Assembly (NCBI GenBank): GCA_944474755.1
Contig: OX104116.1
Location: 10,357,547 to 10,421,546, forward strand
DNA length: 64,000 nucleotides
From: Limnoperna fortunei
Taxonomy: Eukaryota > Mollusca > Bivalvia > Mytilida > Modiolidae
Reading direction: 5' to 3'
A program made the translations under genes and the position numbers. The stretch's first letter is position 1, and each line of letters begins with the position of its first letter. Of the stretch, positions 1 to 9,700 are shown piece by piece. The notes beneath the pieces were generated by a model. The model saw only the letters and a list, made by a program, of their open reading frames with translations, was not told the origin of the DNA and did not search any database.

Positions 1-492
1 AAAGATTCGCATAGGATACGAATATTATCTTTAATATTTATAAACCCAATTTACAATAAGTGTCGTACTTCTGTCTACAACATTTGTTTAAATGTTCGGA
101 TAGGGTTATTCCCACAATTTAGTGTGCATACCGTCCTCGTCGTACATGTATTATTATTTTTTATACTGTTATAATTCAGATATTACATTTTGATATTTTT
201 ATATCCCTTTGCTTAAATAAAAATTAATTTAAAAGCTGCTTTCACTGATATAACATGAATGGGAAAAGTGTAACTATAACTAATTTCCAATCAGACTGTT
301 GAAACGGTACTAAAGAACCGCCTTTTGCATTCTCCCTTTAATAGTCGGATTACACTGTTTATGTATGTATACTCGTTCCGAGTTAAAAAAAATTACTTAA
401 ATGGACACAATCATATCAAAATTGATATTGCTGAATCGACTATTCTTCAGATGTCGTTATCTGGATATACATAAAAAGATATAGGATATATT

Positions 493-686
493 GTGTTTGT
501 TTTAACGGTGTTTAACGCCACTTTTAGAAATATCATGGCGTCCAGATAATATTTGGGAAGAAAACCCCGGACCTGCGGTAGGAACACTGACAATCTTTGT
601 CAGTTAAGATTGGGAGTCGAGTACCATATGCGCGCAGTGAGACTCGAACACGTGACCTAAGTGGACAATAGTAGATGACTAACTAC
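493..686 (-). repeat. tRNA-derived SINE copy, degraded
   Basis: This shares its body with better copies near 43.1 and 50.7 kb: a TTTAACG-type start, ACCTGCGGTAGGA in the middle and an ATTGGGAGTCGAGTAC block. The tRNA-like head would lie at the right end, on the minus strand, and is badly decayed here. Confidence 0.65.
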
Positions 687-984
687 AAATTATGATTTAT
701 AGGATCAATAGAGCAATATCAACTAAATACGAAATCGCATTTTACCCATTTACAGTTTATTGGGGCAAACTTATATAAGGTTAGACGGAAGAAAAAGGAA
801 GATTAGGAACTGTTCTGATTGCAACTATCGAACAAACGTGAAACCGTAAGACAGTTCATGTGGAAGAGTCATACCGGGTTTCCGGTAAAAATACTTAGTG
901 TAGAAAAGTCACAAATGTAAATTTATATTCGATATCCTCACTAGCAACAGAAGGGATGTTTTGTTTGTTTTTTTTTTTTGTAGT

Positions 985-1390
985 TAAATATAAATGTTGT
1001 AGCTCTTAAAATGAAGAAGATAGCTGCAAAACATGTACCCCTATCTCAGCTATCTGGTTAGCAAACTGATCAATTCTAACCATCTGTAGTTTTAAGAATA
1101 TTTATTGAAAATTAAAATCCTTTTGTCCTGCACACCTGTATTATGTGTTTAAATATGCTACCAAATATAAACACTGTAGCTTCAAAGATGAAGGAGCAGA
1201 TAGGCGGACAAAACATGTATCCCTATCACAGCTATCTGGCCTTTAAACTGTCTATGTGTAGCTTTAAGAATATTTCACAAAAACCAGCAGAAATTTAAAC
1301 CAATCTCGGCTAACAGAGGACTCAAGAGAACTCGCCTGCCCACCTCCATGTATACAAACATTACGCAAAATATTAATGGTGTAGCAACAA
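985..1390. repeat. Diverged tandem repeat, period about 170 bp
   Basis: Two copies start near 985 and 1155. They share a TGTAGCT block, AAAACATGTA and a CTATC-CAGCTATCTGG block in the same order. A third, weaker partial copy follows near 1370. Function is unknown. Confidence 0.5.
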
Positions 1391-2731
1391 AATTAGACAA
1401 ACTTATCCGGACGGATGCACGGACAATTTAAAGTAATCACGTGAAAGTAATATGCCCCCGACTTCTCGTCCTGTGGCATACAAATCATCGTTATTGTAAC
1501 ACATCATATATTTAACTATTTCGAAACTTTTTTATTTTGGTCTGTTATGTAAATAAGGGATTAAATACGTCAAATCATTTCTTTAAAGGATTTATTTTTA
1601 TTTCACATAGGATCATATCCTACATATTACGTAAGTTATTGGCTATTTTGGATCAACGAATGGTGTCTAAATTACGGTTTAACCGTAAAAATGATACGAC
1701 CTTTTACATGTTGTATTAATTAAATTTATCAACAATTTCAAAAGAATTTAGTCATGTGTATTTTCCATACGATCCCATATTCACTACGTGCCACAACAGC
1801 GACCACCTTGAATTTCAAATGTAAACAAAACTTGAATTTGTTTTAAAACATTTAAATAATCATTTAAGCGAATAAAAACGATTCCGTTTGACATTGAACA
1901 TAAGATAAGGTTTGAATGTATTCCCAAAGAGATTGATTTACATTTACACTGGAAAATATCAAACTTCTAAGCATACCATAAATTCGACTTGTCAAAGGGT
2001 TTCTGAATTTTTGTTTAATGTATTGCACACTGTAGCGTGTGATGGCATGGATTTGCAAAGATAATAAACAATAAGGACAAAAATGTACATGTTTTGACAG
2101 TCCCATACAGTATGTTGAGAACAAAGCTGTCGCGAACCTGTCGTCCAAGTTGTAGCTCACTGTTGTCCCAAAAGCGGTTCAGAGATCAAAACAAGCAGTA
2201 GATATAATCATTTTAGGTTTCGGAGTAAGCTGTATGATACCACGTGTATATAAAAATAACAAATGAATATTTAGATAGTCATAGTTAGGTCAGAGTCGCT
2301 AATAAGTGAAAGATTTTAACTGACTTGTTGCCAAAACAGACGTAAATTTACATATTCAACAAATAATACTTTTTCACTAATAATCTATAAAGCATTATCT
2401 GTTCAGATACTTTTTAAAAGACTGATGTTCATACTAGAGTTAAAAAACAATAAGTAATAGCAAATACAAAAATCGTAGCTTTTTTCAAAACATTTTAATT
2501 AATCTCCAGCATTCAGTATTATTCTTTATATATAATAGTATATTAATGTTTGTTGATTGCGTATTTATCCAAGATCTTGGGTAATATATCAAATATGTGT
2601 GATTAATTTTTAATCTAAGGTCACAAGTGTAATAAAATGTTTCATTATTTGTGCAACAAGGCACATTATCTGATTAAAAAATCCAAGTTATCAGTTCGTA
2701 GTCGTTGTTTTTCGGGAACTTCGACTTCATC

Positions 2732-2780
<49 letters not shown>
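2732..2780. repeat. (GATT)n microsatellite
   Basis: About twelve uninterrupted GATT units. Sequence following it (TTTTAACGTCC, TTTTCAGCTATAT) resembles the SINE bodies elsewhere in the window, so this may be the tail of a truncated SINE. Confidence 0.85.
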
Positions 2781-3929
2781 TTTAACGTCCAGCAAGCCAA
2801 TTTTCAGCTATATTTAGGACGTGAACAATTTCGACTTCACCTGGGGGTACATCTATGTGTGAGAGAGTTATAACTGCTTACACCCAACCATACATAAATG
2901 ATACAGATCAGATGAGTTACTCTAATTGTGGTAATGACTGTTTTACATGTAGTTTTGCCTAAATTGGCTTCGGACACTCCTTATATTTTATAAACCAAAC
3001 ATGAAGCGACCCCATCCTTTTTCGAAGGTTTATGTCTGTAATTACAGTAAAATAATTTAAATTTGAAGTGTTAAAAATTAGAGTTATTCTGTAAAAAGAA
3101 TTGTGTGAATGTGTTGTAGATCTTATCTCAGATTGTCACGACAAACAAATTTTGAAACTGGGCAAAATGCCACCATTATAAATTTAACAAAAGAAAAAAT
3201 ACAAGTGAACAACTGTTTTGCTAAGCGGAAAATATACTAAAATAGCCTGGTAATATATCACCGGGAATATGATTGCATATTTTGTTATTCGACAGTTCTG
3301 TTTTTTTCAGTCAGTGTTTTCTTCACATCAATCTATAAACCGCAACCTCCGTAATTAGGTAAGTTTTGGATTACAGCAAAGGTATCGATTGTATGACATA
3401 ATTTAGAGGAACAGATAGTTAGACAAAATGATAACTATTAATCCCCGTTTAGTCACTGAGGAATCATAACATAAAATGCTTGTTTTCGTATGCAGATTTT
3501 TTACATGTACCTTCGTGTGAGCCCAATTTTTATTTACTTTCTTGCATACCGGTCTTAAAGTATTGACATATTGCGACCTCTGGATTTTGCTTGCCCTGTG
3601 AAAATGTGAAGGTGCGAAAGCGTGAGGAATGTGCGGTTGCTCACAAAGCGTATGGGTCATATGGTTAGGTTCCTCCCTTTAATCAACAGATGCGGAGGCT
3701 TTCTTGAAAAATAAGTAAAAAACATAATATTTATTCCTCTAAGCCTAGACACAGTACTTGCCCTTTTTATCTAGTATGAAGACATTGCTGTAAAATATTA
3801 CCAAGAAACGTACATTTATGTTATGGTAAATTAAGAAAAAAAAGAATCGTAGATACAGAGGACGAATCAATAGACAGTAAGTGAGGGACAGAAACAATTA
3901 TGATTACAGAAATGAGATTACAGAAACAA

Positions 3930-4330
3930 ACAAACATAGCACACAAAAAAACGAGTGATATGAGCTTCAATCAACACCAAGACGAGTCCAGGTGCTCCGG
4001 AAAGTTAGGCGTCCCCTGCTTCACGCTTGGCACCCGTCATGCCAGTTTTAAATCCGTAATTAGTCATATAAGGGGATAGTCATAATCCGGTAAGAAGGTG
4101 GGAAAGAGGTTTCGACAAACGAAACATATAAATGGTCATTTGTGTCGCAGATATTCCGTAACGGTCAACAAAGTCATAAACTTTCCTCCAAATGACTTCC
4201 ATCTTGCACCTGTGAACCCGTGCAAGATGGAAGTTCTCGCTAATTTCACAAAATAATGCGTCTCAGCGACACTGATGTCACGTTTGGCACATATCAGTAC
4301 CCCACTATTTTCAACGTTTATTCAAGCGTG
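3930..4330 (-). repeat. Decayed interspersed repeat fragment
   Basis: Read on the minus strand, this contains a short segment translating as GMTGAKREAGDA followed by a stop and a TTTCCGGAGCACCTGG block. I associate this combination from memory with a common bivalve interspersed retroelement tail. It includes a perfect 15-bp inverted repeat at 4195-4234. The 86-residue minus-strand frame next to it (4311-4571) matches nothing I know. Confidence 0.35.
4195..4234. repeat. Perfect 15-bp inverted repeat (hairpin)
   Basis: ACTTCCATCTTGCAC at 4195-4209 is the exact reverse complement of 4220-4234, with a 10-base loop. It is too perfect for chance in AT-rich sequence. It may be a foldback left by a transposon terminus. 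Confidence 0.8.
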
Positions 4331-4937
4331 AAGTATTTGGCACAGCCCTACAGAATTTTGCTAGTAAAGAGATATCATCACGATGTACCAAGTTGCGTGA
4401 AGAAGTGAAGTCATCTTCATAAAAATGATTTGAACAACGTAAAGGTAAATCTGAGGTGTCGGGAGGAACGGACAGAAAATCTGTCCCCATAAAAAAATGA
4501 GCAAGTGTAGATAGAGACTTGCAATTGACCTTCGGATCACTAAAGTAATTATTGAATATGACAGCAATCAAAAAGAACTGCCATCACCAGTGTTTAAAAA
4601 CAAATCACCATAATTAACGGAAAACAAACAACAAAGGACAAATACGATGGCAACATATACCGACAGAACATTCACATAAAACCGTATGTGGCTGGGTTAA
4701 AAGCCAGTCAACTGTTGAATATTATGTAAATATTCGATATGTAAGGTCCAAAACTTGTAGTATTTGTTTAGACATGAATGAAACTATCAAGAAAGTGACT
4801 GATCAATATGAAACAAAACGGTAACTATTCTTCTACGAAATGTAACGTTTTTATGCACGTTTTCCTATTTTCATTAAGGGCTTCGGAGATAATCAATATG
4901 TCTTTTGAATACTGAACTTTTGACATCGTATATTATT

Positions 4938-4967
4938 AAATCCCCGACCACGAAGTGTCGGGGATTT
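4938..4967. repeat. 11-bp inverted repeat beside the array
   Basis: AAATCCCCGAC at 4938-4948 pairs perfectly with GTCGGGGATTT at 4957-4967 around an 8-base loop. It lies just before the (TTA)n/(TTC)n tract into which the retrotransposon array is set. Confidence 0.75.
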
Positions 4968-4979
4968 ATTGTTTTTGCA

Positions 4980-5027
4980 CCGTTTCTTATTATTATTATT
5001 ATTATTCTTCTTCTTCTTCTTCTTCTT
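4980..5027. repeat. (TTA)n-(TTC)n tract, left edge of the array
   Basis: A compound microsatellite: TTA units at about 4987-5005, then TTC units to 5027, followed directly by the GAAGGGATAGGACG start of copy 1. The preceding GCACCGTTTCTT reappears before copy 5 at about 31994-32003, which is key evidence for a duplication. Confidence 0.85.
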
Positions 5028-5048
5028 GAAGGGATAGGACGTGTTTTT

Positions 5049-5058
5049 CGGAGCTCCG
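5049..5058 (+). promoter_or_regulatory. 5' UTR palindrome CGGAGCTCCG
   Basis: A perfect 10-bp palindrome 21 bases inside the element. It is present in the same place in all five copies although the surrounding UTR varies. Role unknown; it could be a promoter element or an RNA hairpin nucleus. Confidence 0.45.
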
Positions 5059-5168
5059 CTCAAAGCATTTATTTCTTGGTTATTTTGTATTGTACTTCGT
5101 AAATATTTGTATTGTTGTGTTTGGAAGAAGAAGTTCTTTCATTTTGTGGGGTTTATTTCGGTATTTAT

Positions 5169-5184
5169 TCTCGGATTGCCGAGA
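5169..5184 (+). promoter_or_regulatory. 5' UTR hairpin upstream of ORF1
   Basis: TCTCGG-ATTG-CCGAGA forms a 6-bp stem with a 4-base loop about 50 bases before the ORF1 start. It is unchanged in all copies (also 11557-11572, 17961-17976, 24417-24432 and 32153-32168), while bases on both sides differ. That suggests a conserved RNA element. Confidence 0.55.
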
Positions 5185-5231
5185 TTTTTGGTGGATTCGA
5201 TTTTTGTTTATTGGTTTGATTTGGTTTAAAG

Positions 5232-6788
5232 ATGGCGTCGCCTTCATTTTCAAGTGTTGTGGTTAATGGTAAAAGTACTCAGTTGTCGTCTGTTGTTGCC
5301 TCAGGCAATACTATGTTATGTGAGAAGGACAATAGGGACCTTAATTTAATTAAGAGAACAATGCCGTCCAAGGTAGGTTTAAAATCCTTGCCCCAGGCTA
5401 ATGGTGATAATGTTGTAACGTCTCATTTGAACGGAGAAAGTTCGAGATCGAAAAGTTCAGATTTATCGACTGATAATAATGTAATGTCTGAAAGAGATAG
5501 TTCAAGATCTGAACAAGACGATGACATGCCTTCGTTCGGGCATAAACCTTTTGGCTTTGTGTCGAGGAAACATGGCGTCAAATTAAGAAACATACTCTCA
5601 ATTTCTATTGAACAGTATGTTATTGCTGTTGCCACCGTCGTGAAACCAGAGAATATAGTCGCTGCTTCTCGTATGAGATCTGGTGTTGTAATATTCTTGT
5701 CTAATCTTGATGATGTTGAACTTTTGTGTTCAAATGGCCTTAGTATCGGGGATGAACATATTGATGTCCAATGCCTTGTTAGAATTCCCAAAAAAGTAAC
5801 TTTGTCCAATTGCCCTCCTTTTATACCAAATGACTTGCTAGAAGATGAACTTATGCGCTATGGCCGTATAATTTCTGATATTAAGCCTATTGCATTAGGC
5901 ATCAAACTGCCGGCATTAAAACACGTCAAATCTTTTAGAAGACAAGTATCCATTCTTCCCCATTCCAATGTATTATTACCAGATTATTTTGATATGTACT
6001 ATCAAAGACAAAGTTATAGAATATTTGTAAACGACGATGTTGTCTGTTTCAAATGCAAAAAAACTGGACATATTCAAAGTAGATGCCCAGAAAACCGACC
6101 GACAGCTGAGAACAAAATTTCAGTTACTATTACAGATGTCCCATATATGGCTGAACGAGTGCTCCCAACTGAGACGGAGAAGCAGTCTGTTGCCTCGGAC
6201 TCTGACGTCTCTGCTTCTGCCTCCAAAACCCCAGCCAACATTACTAATGTAGAAAAACCTGTAGAGTTTACTGTTTCCAATTCCACTGTAGATGTTAACC
6301 CACCTACGGAAAAACAGGAGAGTGACCAGCTTCCAGTCAAATCCGCAGTGAAGCGAAAGGCAGCAGACAGTAATGATTTAATTATTAGTAATAAAACCCC
6401 GACAACTAATAAAATTCAAGATGTTTCTTCTCAAGATAACTCAAGTATTTGGGATTTACCCCCTTCATCCCATTGCATTATTAATAACAATGAAGACGAG
6501 GATGTAGACATTGAGTCTATATCCTCCGATCTATCGGAGCAAAACCTATCCCAAATAGTAGTGGATACGGATCAAAAGTTATCAGCTGAAGAACTTGAGC
6601 GACTTCTGTCTGAACTTAAAAGTAACAAAAAACCTGTGGAAAAGTGTTTAGAATATACTACCAACATTCGTCAACTGTGTCAAGACTTCATTGACCGACG
6701 AAGAAACCCTGAAACATCTTCGCAGTTAAAAGCCCGTCTTAACAAATTAATAAAGAAGTTAAAGGCTTACATTAAAACTCATGCTTAG
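5232..6788 (+). CDS. LINE copy 1 ORF1 protein (CCHC nucleic-acid-binding)
   Basis: A 518-residue ORF1 protein, expected to bind the element RNA and form the retrotransposition particle in the cytoplasm. The N-terminal 100 residues are serine-rich and variable. Residues about 105-265 look like an RRM-like region, including IPKKVTLSNCPPFIPND and ELMRYGRI. A single zinc knuckle C-x2-C-x4-H-x4-C lies at C272, C275, H280 and C285. The segment after it is low-complexity and varies most between copies. The last 90 residues are charged, helical and well conserved. The MASPSFSS start is shared by all copies. ORF2 begins 8 bases after the stop, in another frame, so translation of ORF2 probably depends on reinitiation or a similar mechanism. 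Confidence 0.85.
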   Translation: MASPSFSSVVVNGKSTQLSSVVASGNTMLCEKDNRDLNLIKRTMPSKVGLKSLPQANGDNVVTSHLNGESSRSKSSDLSTDNNVMSERDSSRSEQDDDMPSFGHKPFGFVSRKHGVKLRNILSISIEQYVIAVATVVKPENIVAASRMRSGVVIFLSNLDDVELLCSNGLSIGDEHIDVQCLVRIPKKVTLSNCPPFIPNDLLEDELMRYGRIISDIKPIALGIKLPALKHVKSFRRQVSILPHSNVLLPDYFDMYYQRQSYRIFVNDDVVCFKCKKTGHIQSRCPENRPTAENKISVTITDVPYMAERVLPTETEKQSVASDSDVSASASKTPANITNVEKPVEFTVSNSTVDVNPPTEKQESDQLPVKSAVKRKAADSNDLIISNKTPTTNKIQDVSSQDNSSIWDLPPSSHCIINNNEDEDVDIESISSDLSEQNLSQIVVDTDQKLSAEELERLLSELKSNKKPVEKCLEYTTNIRQLCQDFIDRRRNPETSSQLKARLNKLIKKLKAYIKTHA

Positions 6789-6796
6789 AAATCAAT

Positions 6797-9700
6797 ATGT
6801 TTGTTCCTATTAATTATGCATTTTTGCTCCTTTTTTTCATTACTATTGTAATGTCCGGTTTTTCATTAGTCTCACTGAACACTCAAGGCTGTCGTGACTC
6901 TTTTAAAAGATATTTTATATTAGATTCTTTGAAATCTAAATTAAATGCAGACATAGTTTTTCTTCAAGATACACATACCATTCCTTCTGATGAAGGTATA
7001 TGGAAAATGATATGGAGAGGAGAAATAGTGTTCTCTCATCTTTCAACTATTTCTGCTGGATTAGCGATATGTTTTTCAAATAATTTAGAATATACTATTC
7101 TAGATCATAAAGTTATATTACCCGGTCGCATTTTACATGCTTCTATCAAATTACAGGAGGAAACTGTTTATTTGTTAAATGTCTATTCACCCACATGTCC
7201 CAAAGAAAAACTTGACTTTTTGAAATGTTTAAAACATCATTTGAATCAACTTGATTCTTCCATTCCAATATTTCTTGGAGGTGATTTTAATTGTACTACT
7301 AATCCTTCCTTAGATAGGACAGGAGATGTTGAACCCCACCCCCACTCTTGTAATGAATTTAAAAATATTGTTAAACGTTTCAAATTTATTGATACGTTTC
7401 GTAATATTCATCCTTACGATAAAACATATTCTTGGTCGAGAAATGACGGTGTCGCCGCAAGACTTGATCGAATTTATATCTCCAAACATTATAGTCAGTT
7501 TATTCGATCCTCAGAAATAAAACCGTGTTCATATTCTGATCATGATTACGTTCGTGTTTACTTTAAAGAAATTCAAAGTAAACACAAGAGTGCATACTGG
7601 TGTTTAAATACATCTCTTTTAGATGATAAATCGTATATTGATATGATTAATAACTTCTGGATTTCTTGGCGATTACAGAAATCTGAGTTCAAGTGTATTC
7701 AAGATTGGTGGGATCGGGGAAAATATAAAATAAAGGAACTTTCGCAAGAATTTTCTGTTAAAAAGAGTTATGATTTTAAACGTAAATTTGATAGTTTGCA
7801 AACCGATATTGAGTTATTAAAATCAAATATTGCAGCCAACCCTAATCTCAATTCAATTTTAATTGAGAAACAACATCAGTTGTCTGAACTTGAACGTATC
7901 CAGGCCCGTGGTGCTTGGGTTCGCTCAAGATTCAAATATGTCAATGATGCAGATAAACCAACAAAATATTTCTTTGACCTTGAAAGGAAACGTGGAACAA
8001 AGAAATTATTGTCCCATTTAACTTTGCCTGATGGCAGTATAACTGATTCAGATCAGGAAATAAAAACCCTTGCCCGAAATTTTTACTCTGATTTGTATAG
8101 CCCCGATCCTGTTGATGAAGGCTGTCAAAATGAAATTTTGAAAGACCTTCCTACAATAAGTGATACCCAAAAGCAAACATTAGATAGTGCTATAAGTTAT
8201 GATGAATTGTCCTCTGCCGTTTTAAAAATGAATAATAATAAGTCCCCTGGTATTGATGGGCTGCCTAGTGAATTTTACAAAACCTTTTGGAACATCATTG
8301 GGAGAGATATGCATGAAGTTTTTGTTTCTTCTATTGAAGAAAACAGACTTCCGCTTTCGTGCAGAAGAGCCGTTCTGACGATGATTCCAAAGAAAGGTGA
8401 CAGTAGTTTGTTGAAAAACTGGAGACCTGTGTCTCTTCTCTGTTGCGATTATAAAATATTAACGAGAGCTTTCTCGCTAAGACTTCGTACTGTTCTACCC
8501 GATATATTACATATCGATCAAAGTTATTGTGTTCCCGGTCGTCATATCAGTGACAATATTCGTTTTATTTCTGATTCTACTTGTTATGCTAATCAGGAAA
8601 ATATCCCCCTTGCTATTGTTTCCCTTGATCAAGAGAAGGCTTTTGATCGTGTTCATCATGGTTATTTGATGAAGACATTAGAAGCCTTCGGTTTTGGCGA
8701 GTATTTTATAACATGTATAAAGACTATTTATACTGATGTACATAGTCTACTTAAAATTAATAACTCGTTATCATCCCCTTTTCAATTTAAAAGAGGTATT
8801 CGACAAGGATGTTCCTTGTCTGGTCAACTTTATGCTATCTGTCTTGAACCTCTTCTGCATAAATTAAGGTCAAAAGATGGTCTTTCAGGCCTTGAACTTC
8901 CATTATCTGATGGTAAGAAAAGTTGTTTATCTGCATATGCAGATGATTTAGATACTCTGTTAACGCAGGACTCTGATTTTGATAGGTTGTCTTTCTGGTT
9001 AGATATCTACCAGAAAGCTTCTAATTCAAAAATTAATTTACAGAAGTCCGAAGGTTTGTGGGTTGGTAGTTGGAAAAACAGAAATGATTGTCCACTTGGT
9101 CTCAAGTGGAATAATAAAGGCCTTAAAGTTTTGGGCACTTTTGTTGGAAACAATAGGGATTTTTATAAACAAAATTGGGAAGGGATGGAGGAGGATATTA
9201 CTATAAAACTTGATAGGTGGAAGCCTTTTGCTCGCGGTTTGTCACTCAGAGGACGAACACTTGTTATTAATTTACTTTCCGCGTCAAAATTGTGGCATCG
9301 ATTAAATTCTGTGGCCGTACCAGATGAAATTATTAGTGCCATACAAAATAAATTTGTAGATTTTCTATGGCAAGGAAAACATTGGGTTTCCAAAGAAATG
9401 TTATATCTTCCTGTATGTACTGGAGGACAGGGTTTGGTTCATATTTTGTCTAGAATTCGTGATTTTCGAATTCAATTTATGTATAGATTTTTGACATTAA
9501 TGAATGGTGAAGATGTTCACCCTTGTTACTATTTTTGTAAATATTTTTTGTCTACTGTTTCTAATTTGAATTATGATGTTCAGTTGTTATTACTTGATGG
9601 GGATTTTCATTATACTAACATCCCACACTTTTATCAAGATTTAATAAAATCCTGGAAATATTTTGAATCATCTAGAATTAAAATAGATGATACATCAGTG

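Larger units (their letters stand above)
1..4937. other. Left flank, non-coding
   Basis: No convincing gene is visible here. Open frames are short, lack recognisable domains and look like chance. The stretch contains a SINE copy near 500, a diverged 170-bp repeat near 1 kb, a (GATT)n microsatellite near 2.75 kb and a decayed repeat fragment with a strong hairpin near 4.2 kb, each listed separately. The rest is AT-rich sequence in which I recognise nothing. Confidence 0.6.

Noticed and set aside
4311..4571. 86-residue minus-strand frame as a gene
   Set aside because: Composition looks coding-like but it abuts a decayed repeat, overlaps another frame and matches no family I know. More likely a transposon remnant.
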